Below, one piece after another: positions 6,883 through 15,728 of a DNA stretch of 32,149 bases. Source of the stretch: Bacteroidia bacterium (GTDB lineage: Bacteria; Bacteroidota; Bacteroidia; B-17B0; Aurantibacillaceae). The notes under the pieces were generated by a model. That model made no database searches. It was not told the origin of the DNA and saw only the letters and a list, made by a program, of their open reading frames with translations. Location: the NCBI GenBank assembly GCA_020846025.1, contig JADLER010000203.1, positions 1 through 32,149 on the forward strand, given 5' to 3'. The stretch's first letter is position 1, and each line of letters starts with the position of its first letter. A program made the position numbers and the translations under genes.

Positions 6883-9780
6883 TTATTTTTTTACTTTTTT
6901 CACTTTCTCCTTTGTAAAAAGGTCTGCCGTATATTTTTCGTATAGCTCAAATAAAAATTCCATACGATTTACCTCGCTCGTAAAGGCTTGTGGACGGTAA
7001 GCTAAATCAACAGCTTTATCTAATTCATTGTGTGCTTTTATTAATGCAGGAGGCATTGTTAGTGGAGCGTACAAATCAGCTAAAGAACTTTTTGGAAATT
7101 CAGCTCTTGCATCTAATACTTTTTGAGCTGCGGTTTCAATCGCCTTTATTTGCTTCTCGGTTGGGTTTTCTGGCCAAGGAAAATTGTTGTAAACAATATC
7201 TTTAGAATATCTAAAACGACTTTCTAATCTTCCGCAAACCGATTTTACCCAAGCCATGTGCATTTCGGACATTAAAATCCCAAAGTGAAATAGAGTTCCA
7301 TTGGGAACTGTGTGACAACTATTATTTGCAATATCGTCTTTACCGAAAAAACCTAAAGGAATGTATTTACGATTTTCTGACGTCGTACTTGGAATTAAAA
7401 TATATGTTTCGAGTTGGTTTCTGTCACGAAATAAAGTTGGAGTTGCTGCAAACTTTTGAGTTGAAGGAGCAACACTGTTAAGTCTAAATTTTTTTACTGC
7501 TTCAACACGTTTTAAAACATTTGGTAATTGTTTTAATTCGCTTGGTTCAGCATCTACAAGCCATATACACCAACGTTTTTCACCGTTTATAAATTCATAT
7601 GCTGAAATTAAAGGCTTAATATATTTCTCTGACTTTGGTTCTTGTAAAATAAATTCATTTTTCTCATCGTCAGATAAAAGTAAGTGTCCGCCGTCTAATG
7701 GCATATTTCCAAAACTCATTTTCGGAACATTGCAAATCGGATTAGAACTTTTGTTTAACAATAAATCTTTTGCATCAACTAAATACGGATTAATGTTTTT
7801 TGCTTTCAATTCGTGGGCTTCGCCTTTAATATCTTCATATTCAAAAATGCTTTTGTTAAGAGTGTCGTAGTTGGCAAAACCAACAATTACACAATACACG
7901 GCTGCATTTCCTTTAGCTTCGTTACTCCACTTAAAAGTGCGATGAGCAAAATGAATTTTAATGTTGTATTTATTCAGCATTTGCCCCCACAAAATACTTG
8001 TTTGTTCGCCTTGTACTATGGAATTTGTACTAACAAATGCAACTTTTGTTTTAGTGCCTTGAATATATTTAGCCGCCTTGATATACCAAGCAGTTACATA
8101 ATCTAATACTCCAGCACCTTGTATGTTATCAAATTGTTTTACCACATCTTCACGTTGTGTTTTCGACATGATTTTTGACCCAATAAACGGCGGATTCCCA
8201 ATAATATAATCGTACTTAGGTTCGCTTTCTTTTCGAAGTGTTCTTAATCCTCCATAAGTAATATTAGCAGAATGTATTTCTAATTTATAATTTTCAAGAG
8301 GCTCGTTTACAACCTGTGTAAGTTCTACATTATCAGCATAAAGTTTCTTAATTGAAACATCTTCTGTTTCAAACGTATGCCAATTAATTTTAAGTGCATC
8401 ACCATGCACAATTGTTGCTGCTTTTTTCAAAGGCAAACGAACAAAGTACTGTCCAAATTCATTGCTAATTTGCATATTCATTTGGTGATCAATTAACCAC
8501 ATAGCAACTTCGGCAATTCGTGCAGGGAACTCTTCATATTCAATGCCACACATCATATCAACATCCAACCAAATGATTTCTCGAACATCTAAAAAACCTT
8601 GTCCAGATTTATTTAAGGCTCTTAAAATTTCAATTTCAAGCAAACGCAATTCTCTGTAGGTAACAACAAGAAAATTACCACAACCACAAGCAGGGTCAAG
8701 GAATTTGAGTGTGCTAAGTTTTTTATGAAATTCTTTGAGTTTCGGTGCTGAGGCTCTCGAAGCATCAAATTCTTTCCAAAGGTCATCCAAGAAAAGCGGT
8801 TTAATCAATTTTAAAATGTTGGTTTCACTGGTATAATGTGCTCCTAAATTTCTGCGTTCCTTTGGATTCATGACGCTTTGAAACATTGAACCAAATATGG
8901 CAGGTGATATTTTACTCCAATCAATATAACAGCAGTTAAGCAAGGCTTGGCGCATTTTTGCGTCGAAACTTGCCGTAGGCAAGTTTTCTTCAAACAATTT
9001 TCCATTTACATACGGAAAATCGGCAAGTTGCTCGTCAATATTTTTAAAGCGGTTTTCCCTTGGTGTATTTAATACCTGAAATAATTCTTGCAATTTAGCT
9101 GCAAGGTCGCTTCCGTCTTCGGCAGTTCGCTGTTCTATATATTCTTGAAATTGTTGTTTATTAAAAATGGTTGTGTCTTCTGCAAACAGTAAAAACAGAA
9201 TACGAACCAAGTAAACTTCTAATGGATGTCCTGTGTAGCCGATTTCTTCAAGTCTGTCGTGAAGTTTACCCATTAACTCCGCTGCTTTGATATTTGCAGG
9301 GTCTTGTTCTTTGTAAACCTTTTTTTGATACCCTAAAATGTAACCGAAATGCTGAACATTATTTACAAGGTCGTTGAGTTTAAATTCTACCGTTTTATCT
9401 TCTTCAAGATCGTAAAGCCTAAAATTTTCAAAGTCAGAAACCAAAATGTATTTCGGCAATTCGTGTTGTTTAAGCCCGTGTGTATATTCTTTGGCTTGAA
9501 TGTATGCTTTATCGAGGTTTTTACCTCTACTTTTCATTTCAATTAAAATCGTTCCTTTCCAAAGTAAGTCAATATAACCGTCTTTGTCGTCCAGTTTTTT
9601 TACTCTGTGTTCAAAAGTCGAAACTCGTTTACTGCTAATGCCAAATACATTAAAGAACTCAACTAAAAATGGCTTTGCGTCTGCTTCTTCGTTTGAAGTG
9701 TCAGCCCATTCTTTTGAAAATTTTAATGCTCTATCTTTTATTTCGTTCCAACTAAGTGCCATAAAAACTAAATAAGACAT
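6883..9780 (-). CDS. MmeI-like type IIL restriction-modification enzyme (fused nuclease and adenine methyltransferase)
   Basis: The product has 965 residues from ATG 9780. The inner ATG at 9762 (MALSWNEIKDRA) matches the usual MmeI-family start better and would give 959. In order: an N-terminal PD-ExK nuclease (Asp71 in DGYIDLLW, then Glu81 and Lys83 in ILIEMKS); a helical connector (about 160-310); a gamma-type N6-adenine methyltransferase with LDPACGCGNFLVV (361-373), MCGIEYEEFPARIAEVAMWL (410-429), HGDALKIN and the catalytic NPPF (529-532); then a target-recognition region and a C-terminal helical domain. MmeI-family enzymes read one asymmetric site, methylate one strand and cut about 20 bases away. 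No separate methylase or specificity gene is needed, and none is seen. All key residues appear intact. It leads a block followed by a small unknown, DUF488 and an uncharacterised partner, consistent with a mobile defence unit. Confidence 0.88.
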   Translation of the reverse strand: MSYLVFMALSWNEIKDRALKFSKEWADTSNEEADAKPFLVEFFNVFGISSKRVSTFEHRVKKLDDKDGYIDLLWKGTILIEMKSRGKNLDKAYIQAKEYTHGLKQHELPKYILVSDFENFRLYDLEEDKTVEFKLNDLVNNVQHFGYILGYQKKVYKEQDPANIKAAELMGKLHDRLEEIGYTGHPLEVYLVRILFLLFAEDTTIFNKQQFQEYIEQRTAEDGSDLAAKLQELFQVLNTPRENRFKNIDEQLADFPYVNGKLFEENLPTASFDAKMRQALLNCCYIDWSKISPAIFGSMFQSVMNPKERRNLGAHYTSETNILKLIKPLFLDDLWKEFDASRASAPKLKEFHKKLSTLKFLDPACGCGNFLVVTYRELRLLEIEILRALNKSGQGFLDVREIIWLDVDMMCGIEYEEFPARIAEVAMWLIDHQMNMQISNEFGQYFVRLPLKKAATIVHGDALKINWHTFETEDVSIKKLYADNVELTQVVNEPLENYKLEIHSANITYGGLRTLRKESEPKYDYIIGNPPFIGSKIMSKTQREDVVKQFDNIQGAGVLDYVTAWYIKAAKYIQGTKTKVAFVSTNSIVQGEQTSILWGQMLNKYNIKIHFAHRTFKWSNEAKGNAAVYCVIVGFANYDTLNKSIFEYEDIKGEAHELKAKNINPYLVDAKDLLLNKSSNPICNVPKMSFGNMPLDGGHLLLSDDEKNEFILQEPKSEKYIKPLISAYEFINGEKRWCIWLVDAEPSELKQLPNVLKRVEAVKKFRLNSVAPSTQKFAATPTLFRDRNQLETYILIPSTTSENRKYIPLGFFGKDDIANNSCHTVPNGTLFHFGILMSEMHMAWVKSVCGRLESRFRYSKDIVYNNFPWPENPTEKQIKAIETAAQKVLDARAEFPKSSLADLYAPLTMPPALIKAHNELDKAVDLAYRPQAFTSEVNRMEFLFELYEKYTADLFTKEKVKKVKK

Positions 9781-9916
9781 AAAAGTAAAAAAGTAATAGA
9801 ATTAAACCGCTATAAATTGTAGCATTTTATATTACTTTCTAACAAAAGTGCTATTTTCCTGCAGTACAAATTTTGGTATTACAATCAGAATAACAAAAAC
9901 AATCAATTGATAACTT

Positions 9917-12900
9917 ATGAATATAATATGTAAAGAAAATCGTAATTTAGTATGGTTTCACAACATGTTGTATAGAATACTGATAGTTTATTTGAGTTTT
10001 ACTTGTATAAGTAAGTTAGTACTTGCTCAGCAATATAATTTTAAAAATTATTCGGTAGAGAGCGGTTTGCCCTATGTACAAATATTTGCCATGTTTCAGG
10101 ATAGTAAGGGTAACTTATGGAGTGGTGGCTATGGTGGTGCCAGTAAATTTAATGGGAAGTCTTTTAAAAATTATTCTCCTAAAAATGGTTTAGCAAATCA
10201 CTATGTCAATGCAATTATCGAAGATCAGTTTCAATTAATGACCATTGGAACTATTGATGGATTAAGCGTAATAGATAAAGTAAAAGGAAAAGTAAGTAAT
10301 TATTATGAGAAAGATGGATTACCCTCTAATAATGTTACCAGTTTTTGTCTCGACCCTCGCATTGGATTGTGGGCTGGCACTACCAAAGGTTTGTGTATTT
10401 GGGATGGGAAAAAAGTTATTCGAGTGTCTTATTTTAATGGGCAAAACATTACTTGTTTGGCATATTCAAAAAAATCGGGTGTTATAGTGGGTACTAGCAC
10501 AGGACTTTATATTCAAAATAAAAACACACATGAGTTTACAAATATATTAGATAGCATCAATGTTACTTGTATATCACTATGTCAGCAACATAAAAAAATA
10601 TATATTGGTACTACTCTTGGTCTTCATATTTTAGATACAGAAACCTACATAGACCAAACTTTGCATGTTAGCAATGGTTTGTTAGATGAGGCAGTTACCG
10701 CTGTGTTATGTCAAAATAATGGTACGGTGTGGATAGGGTCCAAATCCGGATTAATTAGTTTTAATCAAAAAGAATTTTCTTATTACAACATAGGTTTTGA
10801 TAATAATTCCAATCACATCCGCTCGTTATTATTCGATTATGAAAATAATTTATGGATTGGAACACACAGCGGATTATACAAATACAGAGGCAAGGGTTTT
10901 TCGGTATATGATAAACAAAATGGATTAGCTGGTGCATTTATTTTTCAAATTGATAGAGACGCTAATCAAAATTTATGGATTACCACCGAAAATAATGGGG
11001 TGTATAAATTAGCTAATGGTTTTTTTAAAAATTATTCGGTAAAGCAAGGCTTACTGGGCAACCACGTCAGTTGTATCTTGTCGTTTAATGATGGTACGGT
11101 TTGGTTTGGTGGCGAGGCAGGCATTTCGGTATTTAAAAACGAAAGCATTTCGCCTTTACACATTGGTGTTGATTTTAAAAAAACATCTCCTGTTAATTGT
11201 TTTTATAGAGATAGCCAAGGTATAATTTGGGTAGGCGCTTATAATAAAGTATATGCTTTAAAACCAGTTAATGGCTCTTATGTGGTTAAAGAATATAAAA
11301 TAGCTGAGGTAGAAGTAGAACAAGATGGTAATGCTGTGTGGAGTATTATAGAAGATAATAAAGGAAATATTTGGGCAGGTACTTACTTAGCAGGTTTGTT
11401 TAAGTTAGAAAATGATCGGTTTGTTAGAAAAAACATTTCCAAACCAGCCATAACAACGGCTTTAGACATGTGTAAAGATGAATTTGGGAACATATATGCT
11501 GCTACGCTAAATGGTGTATTAATGTTTAATACCGAGAAACATAGTTATAAAATTATTACCGAAAAAGATGGTTTAAGCTCGGAATTGGTGTATGCATTGA
11601 GCATCACAAAAGATGGCAAATATGTGTGGGCTGGTACTAATCAAGGGTTAAACAAAATAGATGTTCAAAAGCTACAATACAACCTCGTTGTTATTTCTAA
11701 GTATGGTAAAGAAGATGGTTTTACTGGTGTGGAGTCGAATACACATGGTATTTTTGAAGATAAAGATAGTTGTATCTGGTTCGGGACAGTAAACGGGCTT
11801 ATTAAATATAATCCAAAAGAATTTATTGCTAATGATAACCCGTCTAAAACAAGTATTACCAATATCAAGTTAGGCTATGAAGATACATTACTTTTAAATA
11901 ATGCTGTATTGCCTTATTCATCAAATAAAATCAGTTTTAACTTTGATGGTGTATGTTTAACCGATCCTCAAAAAGTATTATACACATATAAGTTAGAGGG
12001 CTACGATAAGGAGTGGAGCCCTTATACTGATGAAAATTACGCTAAATACGATAATTTACCTCCAGGACAATACACCTTTAAAGTTAAAAGCTGTAATAAC
12101 GAAGGTTTATGGAATATAGAACCAACCACTTTTTCATTTATAATAGAAACTCCTTACTATAAAACCTGGTGGTTTATTGTGTTATCTAGTTTAAGTTTAC
12201 TATTGGTAATTGTAGCCTTATTTCGATTCCGAATTTATCAAGTAAAAAAGAAACAAAAGGTAGAATTTGAAAAACAAATTGAAATATCAAAAGCCGAGTT
12301 AAAAGCTCTACGTGCTCAAATGAATCCGCATTTTGTATTTAACTCTTTAAATTCTATCCAACATTACATACTAAATAGTAAAGAAGAAGAAGCGGCTAAA
12401 TATCTCAACAAGTTCGCAAAATTAATTCGTCTTATTTTAAATAATTCTGAGAAACCCACTGTTACCATAAATGAAGATATGGAAGCTATTACATTATATT
12501 TAGAACTTGAAAAAATGCGATTTGATAATAAATTTAGCTACAACATTAAAATTAATGATTCCATTGATGGAGATTATGATGAAATACCACCTATGTTAAT
12601 TCAGCCATATTTAGAAAATGCCATCTTACATGGCATAAATCCTAAAGAAGGAAGAGGACACATTGATTTGCTATTAACTTTGGTGAATCAACAGTTCATT
12701 AAAATATCAATTATTGATGATGGTATAGGACGAAAAAAATCAATGGCACTTAATAGCCTACAAGCGTCTGGCAAACATAAATCTATGGGCATGAAAATTA
12801 CACACGAAAGAGTGCGTATTCATAATTTAATGCATCAATCGGAACTAAGTGTAAATATCACCGATTTATATAACCAACAAAAAGAACCAATGGGCACTCA

Positions 12901-12931
12901 AGTAGATATTTTTATTCCATATATCAAATAA
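9917..12931 (+). CDS. Two-component propeller sensor with LytS-type histidine kinase domain
   Basis: The product has 1004 residues from ATG 9917. ATG 9965 (MLYRILIVYLSF) is the likelier start because it places the signal peptide (to about KLVLAQ) at the N-terminus. Residues 40-640 are a large periplasmic sensor of two-component-regulator propeller repeats, with recurrent units such as NLWIGTHSGLYKY, GTVWIGSKSGLISF and IWAGTYLAGLFKL. A Y_Y_Y domain follows (about 660-740: YTYKLEGYDKEWSPYT, PPGQYTFKVKS). One membrane helix is near 750-772 and a coil follows. The kinase has the His_kinase motif MNPHFVFNSLN (His805), the N-box PYLENAILHG (about 897) and the ATP lid IDDGIGRKKS (about 933). It is built like half of a hybrid two-component system and should signal to the regulator 29 bases downstream. 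The ligand is unknown. Confidence 0.9.
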   Translation: MNIICKENRNLVWFHNMLYRILIVYLSFTCISKLVLAQQYNFKNYSVESGLPYVQIFAMFQDSKGNLWSGGYGGASKFNGKSFKNYSPKNGLANHYVNAIIEDQFQLMTIGTIDGLSVIDKVKGKVSNYYEKDGLPSNNVTSFCLDPRIGLWAGTTKGLCIWDGKKVIRVSYFNGQNITCLAYSKKSGVIVGTSTGLYIQNKNTHEFTNILDSINVTCISLCQQHKKIYIGTTLGLHILDTETYIDQTLHVSNGLLDEAVTAVLCQNNGTVWIGSKSGLISFNQKEFSYYNIGFDNNSNHIRSLLFDYENNLWIGTHSGLYKYRGKGFSVYDKQNGLAGAFIFQIDRDANQNLWITTENNGVYKLANGFFKNYSVKQGLLGNHVSCILSFNDGTVWFGGEAGISVFKNESISPLHIGVDFKKTSPVNCFYRDSQGIIWVGAYNKVYALKPVNGSYVVKEYKIAEVEVEQDGNAVWSIIEDNKGNIWAGTYLAGLFKLENDRFVRKNISKPAITTALDMCKDEFGNIYAATLNGVLMFNTEKHSYKIITEKDGLSSELVYALSITKDGKYVWAGTNQGLNKIDVQKLQYNLVVISKYGKEDGFTGVESNTHGIFEDKDSCIWFGTVNGLIKYNPKEFIANDNPSKTSITNIKLGYEDTLLLNNAVLPYSSNKISFNFDGVCLTDPQKVLYTYKLEGYDKEWSPYTDENYAKYDNLPPGQYTFKVKSCNNEGLWNIEPTTFSFIIETPYYKTWWFIVLSSLSLLLVIVALFRFRIYQVKKKQKVEFEKQIEISKAELKALRAQMNPHFVFNSLNSIQHYILNSKEEEAAKYLNKFAKLIRLILNNSEKPTVTINEDMEAITLYLELEKMRFDNKFSYNIKINDSIDGDYDEIPPMLIQPYLENAILHGINPKEGRGHIDLLLTLVNQQFIKISIIDDGIGRKKSMALNSLQASGKHKSMGMKITHERVRIHNLMHQSELSVNITDLYNQQKEPMGTQVDIFIPYIK

Positions 12932-12960
12932 AAAAAGTAAATTCACTCAAGTATTTTTAT

Positions 12961-13710
12961 ATGAAAGCTTTAATTATAGAAGATGAACAAAAAAGCAGAG
13001 AAATGCTGGCTACTTTGCTGAAGAAAAATTTTCCAAATATATCTATTGTAGGACTTGGTAAAAATGTAACTGAAGGTATTGAACTCATTAAATCATTGCA
13101 ACCCGACTTGTTGTTTTTAGATATTAGTATGCCCGACGGAACAGGCTTTGATGTGCTGGAAAAAGTACAAGGTCAAAAGTTTGAAATTATTTTTACTACA
13201 GCTACTGATAAACATGCTCTAAAAGCTATCAAATATAGCGCTTGTGATTATTTATTAAAACCCATTGACATTGAGGAATTAAAACTAGCTGTAGAAAAAG
13301 TTTTGAGTAAGGCTTCGCCAAACTTGCCAAATATGGAGAACTTACAATTCCTTATTCAAAACTTAAAACGAGCAGACGATAACTACAATAAAATTACGCT
13401 ACCAACAAGTAACGCCTACGAAATTGTAAACATTAAAGACATCATTCGTTGCGAAGCAGATGGTAGTTATACTAATTTTCATTTAGTGGGTGGTAAGAAA
13501 ATTATGGTTTCGGCTAGTTTAAAACATTATGAAGATTTATTACCCAGCAATGATTTTATTCGGATTCACCACCACCACCTCATTAATATGAATCATGTGG
13601 TGCGTTTCTTAAAAGTTGATAGCGGCTATGCCATTATGAGCGACAACTCGCAATTGGAGATTAGCCGAAGAAAGAAAGAGGCCTTTTTAGAACGACTAAA
13701 TAAAATGTAA
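12961..13710 (+). CDS. LytTR-family response regulator
   Basis: The product has 249 residues. Residues 1-120 are a receiver domain: acidic pair in IIEDEQ (5-10), phosphoacceptor Asp54 in LLFLDISMPDGTG, Thr in FTTATD and Lys in YLLKPID. Residues 140-249 are a LytTR DNA-binding domain: YEIVNIKDIIRCEADGSYT, FIRIHHHHLINMNHV and ISRRKKEAFLERL. It follows the LytS-type propeller kinase by 29 bases and is its likely partner. LytTR proteins bind paired direct repeats upstream of their targets, and the regulon cannot be read here. The order kinase then regulator, cotranscribed, is the usual Bacteroidota arrangement. Confidence 0.93.
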   Translation: MKALIIEDEQKSREMLATLLKKNFPNISIVGLGKNVTEGIELIKSLQPDLLFLDISMPDGTGFDVLEKVQGQKFEIIFTTATDKHALKAIKYSACDYLLKPIDIEELKLAVEKVLSKASPNLPNMENLQFLIQNLKRADDNYNKITLPTSNAYEIVNIKDIIRCEADGSYTNFHLVGGKKIMVSASLKHYEDLLPSNDFIRIHHHHLINMNHVVRFLKVDSGYAIMSDNSQLEISRRKKEAFLERLNKM

Positions 13711-13733
13711 ATAATCTTAAAGCGTATTTTTTA

Positions 13734-13763
13734 GTACAATTTTTCGTTACTTTTATATTGTAC
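13734..13763. repeat. Inverted repeat between the regulator gene and ctpA
   Basis: GTACAAT at 13734-13740 is mirrored by ATTGTAC at 13757-13763, a 7-bp perfect match with a 16-base spacer, and T and A tracts flank the outside. It lies between the LytTR regulator stop and the protease start. It could be an operator or a weak hairpin. There is no T-run after it, so it is not a canonical terminator. Confidence 0.35.
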
Positions 13764-13826
13764 AAAAATCAAAATCACCGAAAATTTGTGTTCTTGTCAT
13801 TAGCATTAATTAGTTAATTAAAATAA

Positions 13827-15497
13827 ATGAAAAAATATATCATCATCATTTGCCTTGTAGTAGCATCTGTCATTACATTTAGTTTCTCACAAGATTATTT
13901 CGAGATTTCTAAAAACCTCGATATTTTTAATACACTCTATCGTGAACTAACAATTTCTTATGTAGATGAAACGAAACCTGGTCAACTAATAAAAACAGGC
14001 ATCGACGCCATGTTGTCTTCACTTGATCCATATACTAATTACTATGCCGAAAACGATATGGAAGATTATAAGCTAATGACTACTGGCGAGTACGGAGGCT
14101 TAGGTGCACTTATACAAGACGTTGATAAGAAAATTACAATTACCGAGCCTTATGAAGGCTTTTCTGCATACAAAGCAGGTTTAAGAGCGGGTGATGAAAT
14201 TATTGAAGTAAATGACATTAATGTGCAAGGTAAAAAAACCGAGGATATTACTACGTTATTAAAAGGACAAGCTGGAACATCAGTTAAGCTCAAAGTTATT
14301 CCATTAGGTCAAACTACTGCTAAAGAAATAAACCTAATACGCGAAGAAATAAAAATTAAAGCTGTGCCCTATTATGGCATGCTTACTAATGAAATTGGTT
14401 ATATTAAACTCACACAATTTACCTTTGATTGTTCTAAAGAAACTAAAGATGCCTTATTAGCTTTAAAAAAACAGAATTGCAAATCATTAATTCTTGATTT
14501 GAGGGGAAATCCTGGCGGCTCATTAAATGAAGCCGTAAATATTGTAAATCTATTTATTGAGAAAAACAACGAGGTTGTATCTACCAAGGGTAAAGTGAAA
14601 GATTGGAACAAACAGCATTTTACCTTATACTCAGCAGTTGATACTCAGTTGCCTTTAACTGTTTTAATTGACCAAAATTCTGCCTCCGCTTCCGAAATTG
14701 TAGCTGGTTCTTTACAAGATTTAGATAGAGCTGTTATTGTAGGACAACGTTCATTTGGTAAAGGTTTGGTTCAACAAGTAAAAGACTTAAACTATAATAC
14801 CAAATTAAAAGTAACAGTTGCTAAATATTATATCCCAAGCGGGCGTTGCATTCAAGCTTTAGATTATACCCATAAAGATGAAGAAGGAAGAGTAGAACGT
14901 GTTCCAGATTCCTTAATAACAGCTTTTAAAACTAAAGGTGGTCGTATTGTATATGATGGTGCTGGTATTTCTCCCGACGTGAAATTAGAACCTCATTTTT
15001 ATAGTAATATTTTAATGACTTTAGCTGGTCGTAATCATATTTTTACATTTGTAAATCAGTTTTTGTTAAAACATCCAGATTATAAATTAGGAACCACCTT
15101 TACCGACGAAGACTATAAAGATTTTGTAGCCTATTTAAAAGACAAAGATTACAGTTACAAAACACAAAGTGACATTTCTTTAGAAGAGTTAAAAGAAGAT
15201 GCAGTAAGAGAAAAATATTTTGAAAGTATTAAATCTCAGTTTGAGGCATTGTCGGCTAAAATGGACGAAAATAAAAAGGATGATTTAATGCGATTTAAAA
15301 ATGAGATTAAAGAGTATATCGAAGAAGAAATTGCCTCTCGCTTTGCTTTTCAAAAAGGACGTATCGAATGTAGTCTTAAAACAGATGAGGAAGTAGAGAC
15401 TTGTAAGAAGATTTTAAACGACCCAAATAAAATGACTACAATCTTAACAACTATTGAAAAACCCACCAAGCCATTTAATCCTAATAAAAAGTTTTAA
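13827..15497 (+). CDS. S41-family C-terminal processing peptidase
   Basis: The product has 556 residues. A signal or anchor helix occupies 1-21 (KKYIIIICLVVASVITFSF), so the protein is periplasmic. A PDZ domain (about 85-165) includes GGLGALIQDV and AGLRAGDEIIEVNDINVQGK. The S41 protease core has LTQFTFDCSKETKDAL, SLILDLRGNPGG, then NSASASEIVAGSLQDLDRA with the nucleophile Ser287, and QRSFGKGLVQ with Lys312. The 25-residue Ser-Lys spacing matches E. coli Tsp (Ser430/Lys455). A helical C-terminal domain rich in Lys/Glu follows. This class trims or degrades envelope proteins from their C-termini. The gene is followed by THX and seems to have its own transcription start in the 116-base gap before it. 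The specific substrate is unknown. Confidence 0.92.
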   Translation: MKKYIIIICLVVASVITFSFSQDYFEISKNLDIFNTLYRELTISYVDETKPGQLIKTGIDAMLSSLDPYTNYYAENDMEDYKLMTTGEYGGLGALIQDVDKKITITEPYEGFSAYKAGLRAGDEIIEVNDINVQGKKTEDITTLLKGQAGTSVKLKVIPLGQTTAKEINLIREEIKIKAVPYYGMLTNEIGYIKLTQFTFDCSKETKDALLALKKQNCKSLILDLRGNPGGSLNEAVNIVNLFIEKNNEVVSTKGKVKDWNKQHFTLYSAVDTQLPLTVLIDQNSASASEIVAGSLQDLDRAVIVGQRSFGKGLVQQVKDLNYNTKLKVTVAKYYIPSGRCIQALDYTHKDEEGRVERVPDSLITAFKTKGGRIVYDGAGISPDVKLEPHFYSNILMTLAGRNHIFTFVNQFLLKHPDYKLGTTFTDEDYKDFVAYLKDKDYSYKTQSDISLEELKEDAVREKYFESIKSQFEALSAKMDENKKDDLMRFKNEIKEYIEEEIASRFAFQKGRIECSLKTDEEVETCKKILNDPNKMTTILTTIEKPTKPFNPNKKF

Positions 15498-15514
15498 AAT
15501 TTTAAATATTATTT

Positions 15515-15522
15515 TAAATTTG
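15515..15522 (+). promoter_or_regulatory. Possible -7 element of the THX gene
   Basis: TAAATTTG fits the Bacteroidota TAnnTTTG element and sits 31 bases before the THX start codon, inside the short gap after the protease gene. No TTG is seen 17-23 bases upstream. Confidence 0.3.
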
Positions 15523-15553
15523 AATTATTAATTATCTTAAATACTATTACATC

Positions 15554-15727
15554 ATGGGAAAAGGAGATCAAAAAACAAAACGTGGTAAAATTGCCATTGG
15601 TTCTTTCGGACGACTACGTCCTCGTAAAAAAGCAAAACCAGTAAGCACTATTAAGAAAGAAACTACTGCTAAAGCTGCTCCAAAAAAAGCAGCAGCCAAG
15701 AAAGCCGCTAAAAAGGCAGAAAAATAA
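15554..15727 (+). CDS. Small ribosomal subunit peptide THX
   Basis: This 57-residue basic protein starts at ATG 15554 and stops at TAA 15725-15727. The N-terminal half, MGKGDQKTKRGKIAIGSFGR then LRPRKKAK, matches the bacterial 30S peptide THX, which threads between 16S rRNA helices in the small-subunit head. The C-terminal half is an alanine/lysine tail (KAAPKKAAAKKAAKKAEK), longer than the Thermus peptide and typical of Bacteroidota versions. It is too short for many gene callers. It is followed at once by a strong terminator and lies 56 bases downstream of the protease gene, with a possible -7 element at 15515-15522. Confidence 0.88.
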   Translation: MGKGDQKTKRGKIAIGSFGRLRPRKKAKPVSTIKKETTAKAAPKKAAAKKAAKKAEK

Positions 15728-15728
15728 T

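Noticed and set aside
9917-13710. Hybrid single-chain two-component system
   Set aside because: The kinase ends with a stop at 12931 and the regulator begins at 12961 in a separate gene. No receiver domain is fused to the kinase.
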